Shown: positions 44,106 through 51,649 of the stretch, in pieces
Position numbering within the stretch: position 1 is the first letter of the stretch
How the letters are laid out: the number at the start of each line of letters is the position of its first letter
Assembly: GCA_934090935.1 (NCBI GenBank)
Contig: CAKOKD010000002.1
Span: forward strand, 140,287-204,286
Reading direction: 5' to 3'
Length of the DNA: 64,000 bases
Origin: an uncultured Bacilli bacterium
GTDB lineage: Bacteria > Bacillota_I > Bacilli_A > RF39 > UBA660
Program-made: the position numbers and the translations under genes
The notes under the pieces: generated by a model
What the model was told of the DNA's origin: nothing
What the model saw: the letters and a program-made list of their open reading frames with translations, nothing else
The model's database searches: none

Positions 44106-45347
44106 ATGAATATATTAGATATTATTACAAGAAAGAAAAATGGTTTAAGTTTAAGCTATGATGAACTTGCCTTCGCCTTTAACGGATATTTAAACAAAGA
44201 TATACCTGATTATCAAATGAGTGCATTGCTTATGGCAATCGTAATAAACGGGATGAACTTAACCGAGACACTCGCTTTAACTGACATTTTTCTAAAAAGT
44301 GGAGATATGCTTCATCTAAGCGAAAAAATTGATAATCTAGTTGATAAACATTCAACCGGAGGAATTGGTGATACAACCACTTTAGTTATTGGACCGATGT
44401 GTGCATGTTTAGGAATGAATATGGCTAAAATGAGCGGAAGAGGATTAGGAATAACTGGGGGAACAATCGATAAACTTGAAAGCATACCAGGATTTAATGT
44501 ATCTCTTGATGAAGAAACATTTATAAAACAAGTTAAAGAAATCGGATTTTGTGTTGTCTCTCAAACAAAAAATTTAACACCTCTTGATAAAGTAATTTAT
44601 GCTTTACGTGATGTTACAGGAACATGTGAGTCCATTCCTCTTATTGCATCAAGTATTATGTCGAAAAAACTAGCATTGGGTGCCAAAAACATTTTGATAG
44701 ATGTTAAAGTCGGAAATGGAGCCTTGATGAAAACAAGAGAAGATGCCAAAAAATTAAGTGATTTTTTAATCGCGATAGGAGATGCATACAACGTATCTGT
44801 TAGAACGATTATTGGAGAAATGGATACGCCACTTTCATATGCAATCGGAAATTCTTTAGAGGTATGTGAAGCGATGAATGTTCTTAATGGTAAAAAGTGT
44901 CCTTTATATGACGCTGCTTTGGAAATCGTTGCTAACCTTTATGATATGACTTTCTCTACGGGTTTAGAAGAGGGATATAAAAAAGCAAGATATGCTCTTG
45001 AATCCAAATCCGCTTTGAATAAATTTTATGAATTTGTGCATGCTCAAGGTGGAAGTTTAAGAGAGGTTAAAGTTGCTTCACATAAGATAAAAGTACATTC
45101 AAAACAAAGTGGAGTTGTTACTCGTATATCTGCATTAGGCGCGGGGTCTCTTTCACAAAAACTTGGAGCTAGCAAAAAAAAGCTTGATGATAAAATTGAT
45201 TATACAGTTGGAATCATGTTAAACAAATACATTGGAGATAAAGTTGATGTAGGTGATACTCTTTTCACAATGTATGTAAGTAATCCAGACATATCTTTTA
45301 CAGATGCTGATTTCTCATTTATTGAAATCTCTAGTGAAGATGAATAA
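44106..45347 (+). CDS. pdp: Pyrimidine-nucleoside phosphorylase
   Basis: Splits uridine, thymidine and deoxyuridine with phosphate into base and (deoxy)ribose-1-phosphate for salvage. The opening N-I-L-D-I-I-T-R-K-K-N-G and the signature S-G-R-G-L-G-I-T-G-G-T-I-D-K-L-E-S-I-P are diagnostic. K-H-S-T-G-G-I-G-D near residue 80 binds phosphate. Length is 413 residues, slightly shorter than the usual 430. The start is ATG 44106, after GGGAGTGAT; longer in-frame extensions overlap the preceding coding region without a ribosome site. It is translationally close to the NlpC/P60-like gene, an odd pair. Thymidine phosphorylase (deoA) is the alternative name. Confidence 0.95.
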   Translation: MNILDIITRKKNGLSLSYDELAFAFNGYLNKDIPDYQMSALLMAIVINGMNLTETLALTDIFLKSGDMLHLSEKIDNLVDKHSTGGIGDTTTLVIGPMCACLGMNMAKMSGRGLGITGGTIDKLESIPGFNVSLDEETFIKQVKEIGFCVVSQTKNLTPLDKVIYALRDVTGTCESIPLIASSIMSKKLALGAKNILIDVKVGNGALMKTREDAKKLSDFLIAIGDAYNVSVRTIIGEMDTPLSYAIGNSLEVCEAMNVLNGKKCPLYDAALEIVANLYDMTFSTGLEEGYKKARYALESKSALNKFYEFVHAQGGSLREVKVASHKIKVHSKQSGVVTRISALGAGSLSQKLGASKKKLDDKIDYTVGIMLNKYIGDKVDVGDTLFTMYVSNPDISFTDADFSFIEISSEDE

Positions 45348-45387
45348 TTTGTGATATAATTAAAGATAGAATAAGAGGTTGGTTAAT

Positions 45388-47154
45388 ATGTTTGATAAAA
45401 TACGTTATATCGATGGTACAACAGTTGTTGTAGGTATCAATAAAAGCAATATGGTTATTCCTAACTTGATGAACATGCATGTTGTATTTGAAAACGACAA
45501 AGACACTCTTTTAGGAGAGGTAAAAAAAGTGGATTCAGATACGGTAAGCATTGGTTTGCTTGGTCAATTTATTGGATCCCGTTTTGTTGCTGGAACAATA
45601 AAAAAACCTACACTTGATAGTCGTGTTAGAGTTATAAATGATGATGAGTTAAATATCATCTTAGGAAGTGATGATGGTAAGAGTTTATACCTTGGACATT
45701 CAGCAATATATCCGGATAAAAATGTTTATATAGATATCAATCAGTTTTTTTCAAACCACTCAGCAATATTTGGAAACACTGGTTCAGGTAAGAGTTGTTC
45801 AGTTGCAAGAATAATTCAAAATATATTTCTAAATAAACAATTTCTTGCTTATAATGCCAATCTTTTCATATTTGATGCTTATGGTGAATATAAAAACGCT
45901 TTCAAAGTCTTACCAAAGTTCAATCAAAATTATCAATATAAATTCATAACATCGAATCCAGTAGACCCCGAAGATGTTCAGTTGAATATACCGGTATTTT
46001 TGTTAACTATCGATGATATATGTTTACTTTTACAAGCGGATAACCATCATCAATATACCATAATCGAAAGAATGCTAAAACTTGCAAAATTATTTTCAAA
46101 AGATGATGAGGAAACTAAAAAACTAAAAAACCATTTAATCGCCAAAGCTATAATGTCTGTTTTGTTTTCAAATCAAAACGCAGCTGGTAAGAAAAACGAC
46201 ATTTTCACAATTATAAGTGATTGTTCAACTCCCGAGTTTAATGTTGATACAGATATTCAGGGAATTGGATACACAAGAAAGTTCAGTGAGTGTTTTGGAA
46301 TAGATCGAAATGGAGAATTCGGTGAATCCGTATTGATAAATGAGTATTTGCTTAAATTTATAGATGATGAAATAGAAAGCAAAATAGAAGTACCAACAGA
46401 TGCATTTTATACTCTTGATGATTTAGAAAGAGCATTGTCTTTTACGTTGATAGGAGATGGATTCTTAGGCAATAGAATAATGCAAGATAACGCGGTTATT
46501 ATGCAAGTTAGATTACATTCTCTAAACAATTCGTCCAACCGAAAATTCTTCTCGTTTAAAAACTATATCAATCTTGAAAATTATATTTCTTCACTTATCA
46601 TCAATAACAATAGAAGAAGCCAAATTATAAATATCAATCTTGAGGACATTGATGATAATTTAGCTAAAACAATAGTTAAGATATTCTCCAAAATGTTGTT
46701 TGACTTTGCTAAAAGAAGACGTGTTCGTGCAGCCATTCCTTTCCATTTATTTATTGAAGAAGCTCATAGATATGTTGTAAATGATAATGATCACTTCTTA
46801 CTTGGATATAATATCTTTGAAAGAATCGCAAAAGAAGGAAGAAAATATGGCGTTATGCTTGATTTAGTAAGCCAAAGACCGGTTGAGATATCAGAAACCG
46901 TAATAGCTCAAATGAGCAACTTCTGTATCCTTAAAATGACTCATCCAAGAGACCTTGACTATATCAACAAGATGCTTCCAAATATAAGTGGAGATATAAT
47001 CGAGAAACTTACAAGTTTACAAAGTGGTACAATGGTTGCCTTTGGAACAGCATTTAAAATACCTGTAATTGTAAAAATGGATATGCCTGATCCTGCACCA
47101 TACTCTTCCAACTGTGACGTTGTATTTCGTTGGAAACCTATACAAAAGCAATAA
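45388..47154 (+). CDS. HerA-like (DUF87) ATPase
   Basis: A 588-residue P-loop ATPase of the HerA/FtsK class, which moves along or pumps DNA. An N-terminal HAS-barrel-like beta region covers residues 1-100. Walker A is G-N-T-G-S-G-K-S (about 128-135), Walker B is I-E-E-A-H-R-Y (about 455-461), and the sensor region S-Q-R-P-V-E-I-S is at about 490. The end has S-G-T-M-V-A-F-G-T-A-F-K-I-P. HerA works with the nuclease NurA in archaea; in bacteria, lone HerA-like genes also occur in anti-phage systems with SIR2 or other effectors. No nuclease gene is adjacent. The start is ATG 45388 with AGAGG upstream; a TTG at 45379 is less likely. Confidence 0.82.
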   Translation: MFDKIRYIDGTTVVVGINKSNMVIPNLMNMHVVFENDKDTLLGEVKKVDSDTVSIGLLGQFIGSRFVAGTIKKPTLDSRVRVINDDELNIILGSDDGKSLYLGHSAIYPDKNVYIDINQFFSNHSAIFGNTGSGKSCSVARIIQNIFLNKQFLAYNANLFIFDAYGEYKNAFKVLPKFNQNYQYKFITSNPVDPEDVQLNIPVFLLTIDDICLLLQADNHHQYTIIERMLKLAKLFSKDDEETKKLKNHLIAKAIMSVLFSNQNAAGKKNDIFTIISDCSTPEFNVDTDIQGIGYTRKFSECFGIDRNGEFGESVLINEYLLKFIDDEIESKIEVPTDAFYTLDDLERALSFTLIGDGFLGNRIMQDNAVIMQVRLHSLNNSSNRKFFSFKNYINLENYISSLIINNNRRSQIININLEDIDDNLAKTIVKIFSKMLFDFAKRRRVRAAIPFHLFIEEAHRYVVNDNDHFLLGYNIFERIAKEGRKYGVMLDLVSQRPVEISETVIAQMSNFCILKMTHPRDLDYINKMLPNISGDIIEKLTSLQSGTMVAFGTAFKIPVIVKMDMPDPAPYSSNCDVVFRWKPIQKQ

Positions 47155-47170
47155 TTTTATTGCTTTTTTT
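47144..47170 (+). terminator. Rho-independent terminator
   Basis: AAAAGCAAT against ATTGCTTTT and a T run, spanning the stop of the HerA-like gene. Confidence 0.82.
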
Positions 47171-47206
47171 AAATATCAAGATATAATATAAAAAAGAAGT
47201 GATTTT

Positions 47207-47563
47207 ATGAATAGAGATGAAATTTTAAATTTTTTAAATGACAACATGGATAATAAAGTTGATATATTTTCATTGGCTACAAGATTAGGTTTCTTAGTCG
47301 TATCATCAGAAAAAGAAAAAGCAATTCCTAGAATGAGTGTATTTACACAAGACCATATGCTTTTTAAAATAATAACCATTCCTAAATATATAGGATCTCT
47401 TGACACAGCTTTTCTGCTTGAATATATGTTGACATTCTATCTTGCTTATCAAAGTGAAAATAAGGATATGTTTTTAAGTGTTGATTTAGAATATACTTTT
47501 GATGAATATGTAAAAAGCATTGTAGATGAATTCAATACTAATAAAAAGAAAACTGTAAAATAA
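47207..47563 (+). CDS. Small unknown protein, possibly a degenerate ImmA/IrrE-like fold
   Basis: A 118-residue cytoplasmic protein. The opening D-I-F-S-L-A-T-R-L-G-F-L-V-V and the later K-I-I-T-I-P-x-x-I-G-S-L-D-T-A-F-L-L-E-Y-M-L-T-F-Y-L resemble the ImmA/IrrE peptidase outline, where L-A-x-x-L-G-(I/V)-x-V is followed by I-x-(I/L) and H-E-x-x-H. Here the H-E-x-x-H position reads L-E-Y-M-L, so no metal site remains. This likeness is tentative. The start ATG follows AAGAAGTGA. It lies after the HerA-like gene, separated by a terminator, and before the 6S-like RNA. I do not recognise it with certainty. Confidence 0.55.
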   Translation: MNRDEILNFLNDNMDNKVDIFSLATRLGFLVVSSEKEKAIPRMSVFTQDHMLFKIITIPKYIGSLDTAFLLEYMLTFYLAYQSENKDMFLSVDLEYTFDEYVKSIVDEFNTNKKKTVK

Positions 47564-47574
47564 CGTAAAGTTTA

Positions 47575-47603
47575 TTTACTAATTATATATATTATGTTAT
47601 ATT
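47575..47603 (+). promoter_or_regulatory. Promoter of the 6S-like RNA
   Basis: TTTACT at 47575-47580, a 17-bp spacer, and TATATT at 47598-47603. Initiation seven bases downstream would give a 5' end at about 47610, exactly at the base of the closing stem. Confidence 0.7.
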
Positions 47604-47609
47604 AAAATT

Positions 47610-47775
47610 ACCTAAGAGAGGCTATTAACATAAAACCGACTAATTGTGATTATTGGGAATCTAATTGGCTTGTTGTGTTGAAGACCTAGTCATTGGCTAG
47701 GGATCCTAATACAGGTCATGTGATGCCCACCTCGTGAGAGCGGGCTTTTATCACACTGGCTTTTCTTAGGCTTTT
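47610..47775 (+). ncRNA. ssrS: Probable 6S RNA
   Basis: A 233-bp gap with no reading frame holds a strongly structured segment. The 5' end CCTAAGAGAGGCTA (47611-47624) pairs along 14 bp with TGGCTTTTCTTAGG (47757-47770), counting G-T pairs. An apical stem-loop (about 47669-47715) contains CCTAG/CTAGG. The 5' strand of the internal bubble is long and mostly unpaired. The 3' strand carries a hairpin with GCCC/GGGC and a GTGA tetraloop (about 47719-47754). A closing stem, large bubble with a 3'-strand hairpin and apical stem is the 6S plan; 6S RNA sequesters RpoD-holoenzyme. In Bacillus one 6S gene lies, as I recall, next to yrvM (tcdA) and near yrvN (rarA), as here. T-rich sequence follows the 3' end. 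Confidence 0.65.
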
Positions 47776-47797
47776 TATTTGCAAGAAAGGTGATACT

Positions 47798-48469
47798 ATG
47801 TTTGAAAGATTAATTGCTCTTATTGGAGAAGACAAACTAAAGGAAATCAAAGAAAAAAAGATACTTTTAATCGGAGTAGGTGGAGTAGGAAGTTACGCTT
47901 TAGAAGCTCTCATCCGAAATGGATTTTCTAAGATTACTATAGTTGATTATGATAAAATAGATATTTCAAACTTAAATAGACAAATTATAACCAATTCTAA
48001 AAATATTGGAGAATATAAAGTTAATGAGGCAAAAAAACGTGCATTATTAATAAATCCAGATGCCGAAATCGAGATATTTAATCAAAGATTGGATAAAGAA
48101 AATTTGCTTGCTATTTTGGATAATGATTTTGATTATATTATAGATGCATGTGATACTTTAGAGGTGAAATTTGCACTTATTGAAAACAGTTTACATCATA
48201 AATATAAATTAATTTCATCGATGGGTACTGCTAAAAAGTTTGATCCAACAAAACTTGAAATAACCACACTTGATAAAACGTTTAATGATCCAATAGCAAG
48301 AATTTTAAGAAACAAAGTAAAACATGCTCATATCAATAAAAAGGTACATGTTGTTTCATCAACAGAAGTTCCAAAAGAGATGGATGTTCTTGGAACTGCA
48401 AATCTAGTACCAAGTGTTGCAGGACTTCTATGCGTATCATATATATTTAATGACATCATAAAAAAATAA
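47798..48469 (+). CDS. tcdA: tRNA threonylcarbamoyladenosine dehydratase TcdA
   Basis: E1-like enzyme that converts t6A37 of tRNA to its cyclic form (YrvM in Bacillus). The N-terminal Rossmann motif is L-L-I-G-V-G-G-V-G-S-Y-A (residues 24-35), followed by I-V-D-Y-D-K-I-D-I-S-N-L-N-R-Q, the ATP-adenylating arginine motif. I-I-D-A-C-D-T-L-E-V-K follows near residue 110. Length is 223 residues, near the family size. The start ATG follows AAAGGTGA. It is likely to be the only coding gene of its transcript. Confidence 0.93.
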   Translation: MFERLIALIGEDKLKEIKEKKILLIGVGGVGSYALEALIRNGFSKITIVDYDKIDISNLNRQIITNSKNIGEYKVNEAKKRALLINPDAEIEIFNQRLDKENLLAILDNDFDYIIDACDTLEVKFALIENSLHHKYKLISSMGTAKKFDPTKLEITTLDKTFNDPIARILRNKVKHAHINKKVHVVSSTEVPKEMDVLGTANLVPSVAGLLCVSYIFNDIIKK

Positions 48470-48490
48470 CACTTGCGTGTGTTATTTTTT
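48461..48490. terminator. Bidirectional terminator between tcdA and gpsA
   Basis: A run, AACAC, loop of six, GTGTT, T run. It works in both directions for the converging genes. Confidence 0.82.
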
Positions 48491-49456
48491 CATTAGAAAA
48501 TCGACTAAAGTTCTAGGATCAGCATGATTATTTACAATCTCATAGATAATATCGATAAAAGGCATCTTTATATTTCTTAGTTTCAAAAGTTCATGAACAC
48601 TATTTAAAGTATAAACACCTTCCACAGTATTATTTTCTAAAAATAAACTAGCTTCTTCCTTTTTATTTTCACCGATTAAAATACCATATGAATAATTTCG
48701 AGATTTTTCACTAGTTGCTGTTAAAAGCAAATCTCCAACACCAGCATACGAAAGAATCGTATTCTCATCTCCTCCAAGGTCTTTGATGAGTTTTTTTATG
48801 TCATGAATTGCTTCAGTAACCATAAAACTTCTAGTCGATTCCTTGTAGCCAAGACCCGATAATATTCCCGTTGAAAGCGCATAGACATTTTTTATTGATC
48901 CACATACTTCAAGACCAACTAAATCATCAGTCTCTCTTAGTTTTGCGTTTGTATTTTCATATGCATTTTTTATTAGAGCAATTGTATCAGGATTTTTAGA
49001 AGCAACAGATAAAGCGATAGGTTCTAAAGATGCAATGTCGATTGCAAACGTTGGACCTGATATAACCGCAAGATTATCCGTTTCTATCTCATCTCTAAAT
49101 ATCTCATCAATAAATCTGCAAGTGACTTGCTCAATTCCTTTAGAACCGATTACAAAGTGCATCTTATCAGTTATGAATGGTTTCATACTTTTACATACAT
49201 TGGATACAAATTTAGCAGCAGTCATGATAAAAACCAAATTCGCTCCATCAAGAGCCTCCTCAAATGAGGTAGTAAAAGTTATCTCTTTAGGTACCTTTAC
49301 ACCTCCAAGTTCATTAAAACTATCTCGAGACTCCTCCAAATGCTTAAATGATGCAACACTTTCTGTCCACATCTTAATATTTAATTTCTTGTTTTGCGAT
49401 AAACACAAAGCCATCGCGATCCCGTAAACTCCGGTTCCGATAATTGTAATATTCAT
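48482..49456 (-). CDS. gpsA: Glycerol-3-phosphate dehydrogenase [NAD(P)+]
   Basis: Makes sn-glycerol-3-phosphate from dihydroxyacetone phosphate for phospholipid synthesis. The N-terminal dinucleotide fold opens I-T-I-I-G-T-G-V-Y-G-I-A. Further signatures are G-S-K-G-I-E near residue 106, S-G-P-T-F-A near residue 137, L-E-V-C-G-S-I-K-N-V-Y-A-L near residue 184 with the catalytic Lys, and the G-V-G-D-L-L-L-T-A segment. Length is 324 residues. The start is one base from the rarA stop (TAGATG), so it is the second gene of a rarA-gpsA operon. The usual neighbour in Firmicutes is der, which is missing here. Confidence 0.95.
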   Translation of the reverse strand: MNITIIGTGVYGIAMALCLSQNKKLNIKMWTESVASFKHLEESRDSFNELGGVKVPKEITFTTSFEEALDGANLVFIMTAAKFVSNVCKSMKPFITDKMHFVIGSKGIEQVTCRFIDEIFRDEIETDNLAVISGPTFAIDIASLEPIALSVASKNPDTIALIKNAYENTNAKLRETDDLVGLEVCGSIKNVYALSTGILSGLGYKESTRSFMVTEAIHDIKKLIKDLGGDENTILSYAGVGDLLLTATSEKSRNYSYGILIGENKKEEASLFLENNTVEGVYTLNSVHELLKLRNIKMPFIDIIYEIVNNHADPRTLVDFLMKK

Positions 49457-50650
49457 CTATTTTTTCATCTCCTTATGTATATTTACTAAATTTGTTTCGT
49501 ATTTGTTATCACTAGGAATATAATATTTAGCATTTTTTATCTCCGTTGGTAAGTATTGTTGAGAAACCCAGTGATTTTTATAATCGTGAGGGTACTTATA
49601 ATCCTTTGAATTGGTTTTAAGCCATGATGGAACGCGACCATTTTTACCATTTGATATATCATCCATTGCTTTATCTAAAGCAAGATGTGCGGAATTTGAT
49701 TTGGGAGATAGAGCCATTTCAGTTACAATCGTGCCCAAAGGAATTCTCGCCTCAGGTAAACCAACTAGATTAGCTGCATCTATTGCTGCCATAACTTTAG
49801 GACCAATCCCTGGATTTGCAAGACCGATATCTTCATAAGCGATTACAGCGAGGCGTCTAAAAATGATATCTAAATCTCCAATCGTGATTAATTTCCCCAA
49901 ATAGTAAAGAGATGCATCCACATCGCTTCCTCTAATACTTTTTTGAAGAGCGCTTATCAAGTCATAATGAGCATCTCCATCAGCATCTCCTTCAAGAATA
50001 ACCTTTGGATTGATATTTTGTATCAAATCTTTCTTGATTACACCATCTTTTGTTGAGTAAAAAGCAACCTCTAGAAGGCTGATAGAAGCACGAACATCCC
50101 CATTGGTAAGGCTTGCAATATATTTAATTGTTTCATCATCTATTTTGATATCTCTAAATTTATCTCTTGCACGCTTTAGACAAACACATATATCATCCTG
50201 ATCAACCGGTTTAAGCTCAAAAATTTGAACACGGCTTCTGATTGCTGGATTTATCTTAAAGTAAGGGTTTGACGTAGTAAGACCTATTAAAGTGATAAGC
50301 CCATTTTCAAGATATGGTAAAAGAATATCTTGTTTATCCTTATTCATACGATGAATTTCATCAACTATTAAAACCAAAGAACCATACATTTTAGCCTCTT
50401 CAATCGCGATGTCAAAGTCGTTTTTGTTATTTATTACTGCATTTAACATTCTATACTTTACGCCAAGTTCATTGACAATTGCATATGCAAGGGTAGTTTT
50501 ACCAGTTCCTGGTGGACCATAAAGAATCATTGAAAATATATGTTTATTGTTGACAAGATTTCTGATTATCTTATCATCACCAATCAAATGTTTTTGACCT
50601 ACAACATCATCTAAACACTTTGGTCTCAAAGCATCAGCAAGCAATTCCAT
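49457..50650 (-). CDS. rarA: Replication-associated recombination protein RarA (MgsA)
   Basis: AAA+ ATPase that acts at stalled replication forks (YrvN in Bacillus). The opening L-A-D-A-L-R-P-K and V-G-Q-K-H-L are typical. Walker A is G-P-P-G-T-G-K-T-T (about 45-53), Walker B is I-V-D-E-I-H-R, and sensor 1 is T-T-S-N-P-Y-F. The C-terminal tetramerisation part has A-Y-E-D-I-G-L-A-N-P and P-E-A-R-I-P-L. Length is 397 residues from ATG 50650, which follows GGAGGTGAT; an upstream frame extension is not needed. On the minus strand TGG-TATAAT just upstream is an extended -10 element. It is divergent from xerD. Confidence 0.96.
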   Translation of the reverse strand: MELLADALRPKCLDDVVGQKHLIGDDKIIRNLVNNKHIFSMILYGPPGTGKTTLAYAIVNELGVKYRMLNAVINNKNDFDIAIEEAKMYGSLVLIVDEIHRMNKDKQDILLPYLENGLITLIGLTTSNPYFKINPAIRSRVQIFELKPVDQDDICVCLKRARDKFRDIKIDDETIKYIASLTNGDVRASISLLEVAFYSTKDGVIKKDLIQNINPKVILEGDADGDAHYDLISALQKSIRGSDVDASLYYLGKLITIGDLDIIFRRLAVIAYEDIGLANPGIGPKVMAAIDAANLVGLPEARIPLGTIVTEMALSPKSNSAHLALDKAMDDISNGKNGRVPSWLKTNSKDYKYPHDYKNHWVSQQYLPTEIKNAKYYIPSDNKYETNLVNIHKEMKK

Positions 50651-50694
50651 CAAAATCACCTCCAAATAATTATACCATAACACACTCAATTATT

Positions 50695-50723
50695 TTGTAA
50701 AATTCATAATAATTTGCTATTAT
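50695..50723 (+). promoter_or_regulatory. Promoter of xerD
   Basis: TTGTAA at 50695-50700, a 17-bp spacer, and TATTAT at 50718-50723, 17 bp before the start. Confidence 0.65.
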
Positions 50724-50739
50724 TTAAATAGGTGATTAT

Positions 50740-51612
50740 ATGAACGATGTGTACGTAAGTGATTTTTTAGCATACTTAGAGATTGAGCTTAATTACTCGG
50801 ATAACACGATTCTTTCATATGCAAATGATTTGGATAAGTTTATAAAGTACTTTAAGAATGAAAATATATTGAAACTTGATAGCAAAAAGCTTGATAAATA
50901 CATATCCACATTAAACGATTTATCTCCAGCAACCGTAAGCCATAACATTTCCAGTTTAAAAACGTTTTATTCATACTTTTTAAAACTCGGATACATTTCA
51001 TCCTCACCAACAGATGGTATACGTCCTCCAAAACTAGGGCACCATTTACCAACGTATTTAACGATCGATGAGGTAAACTCTTTACTTGATATCAATATAG
51101 AGGATGCATATTCCGCAAGAAATAAAGCTATTTTAGAACTCATGTATGCAACAGGTCTTAGAATAAGCGAGGTTATCTCTTTAGAGTTTAAAAATATTGA
51201 TTTTGATGACTGTATTGTTCGTGTAGTAGGTAAGGGAAACAAAGAAAGAATCGTTCCTATAAATGATGTTGCCTTAAAATACTTAAGCATATATCTAAAT
51301 CAGTATCGTGCTTCCCTAATAAAAAAAGAAATAAACAACTATTTATTTCTAAACAATCACGGAAAAATGCTAACTCGTCAAGGAGTATTTAAGATCATTA
51401 AATCATACGCTTTAGAAAAAGGAATAAAAAAGGATATAAGTCCACATACTTTAAGGCATACATTTGCAACACATTTACTTGAAAATGGTGCTGATTTAAG
51501 AATAATTCAAGAACTTCTAGGGCATTCAGATATCTCAACCACTCAAATATACACACATCTTACGAATGAAGCTTTGCATAACGAATATAAAAAATACTTT
51601 CCAAGAGACTAG
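50740..51612 (+). CDS. xerD: Tyrosine recombinase XerD-like
   Basis: Site-specific recombinase that resolves chromosome dimers at dif. The N-terminal SAM-like core-binding domain covers residues 1-100. All catalytic residues are present: R141 (T-G-L-R-I-S-E), K165 (V-G-K-G-N-K-E-R), H236 and R239 (P-H-T-L-R-H), H262 (L-L-G-H) and Y271 (T-Q-I-Y-T-H). Length is 290 residues, normal for XerC/XerD. XerD is favoured by overall pattern, but in lineages with one recombinase the distinction is not meaningful. The start ATG follows AGGTGATT. The unknown 819-residue gene follows 37 bp later. Confidence 0.93.
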   Translation: MNDVYVSDFLAYLEIELNYSDNTILSYANDLDKFIKYFKNENILKLDSKKLDKYISTLNDLSPATVSHNISSLKTFYSYFLKLGYISSSPTDGIRPPKLGHHLPTYLTIDEVNSLLDINIEDAYSARNKAILELMYATGLRISEVISLEFKNIDFDDCIVRVVGKGNKERIVPINDVALKYLSIYLNQYRASLIKKEINNYLFLNNHGKMLTRQGVFKIIKSYALEKGIKKDISPHTLRHTFATHLLENGADLRIIQELLGHSDISTTQIYTHLTNEALHNEYKKYFPRD

Positions 51613-51649
51613 TTTTTTGATATAATACATAACCAAAGGCAGGGGTTTT

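Noticed and set aside
50740..51612. Integrase of a mobile element that brought in the giant repeat proteins
   Set aside because: The protein has the XerC/XerD size and pattern; no att-like repeats or phage genes are near.
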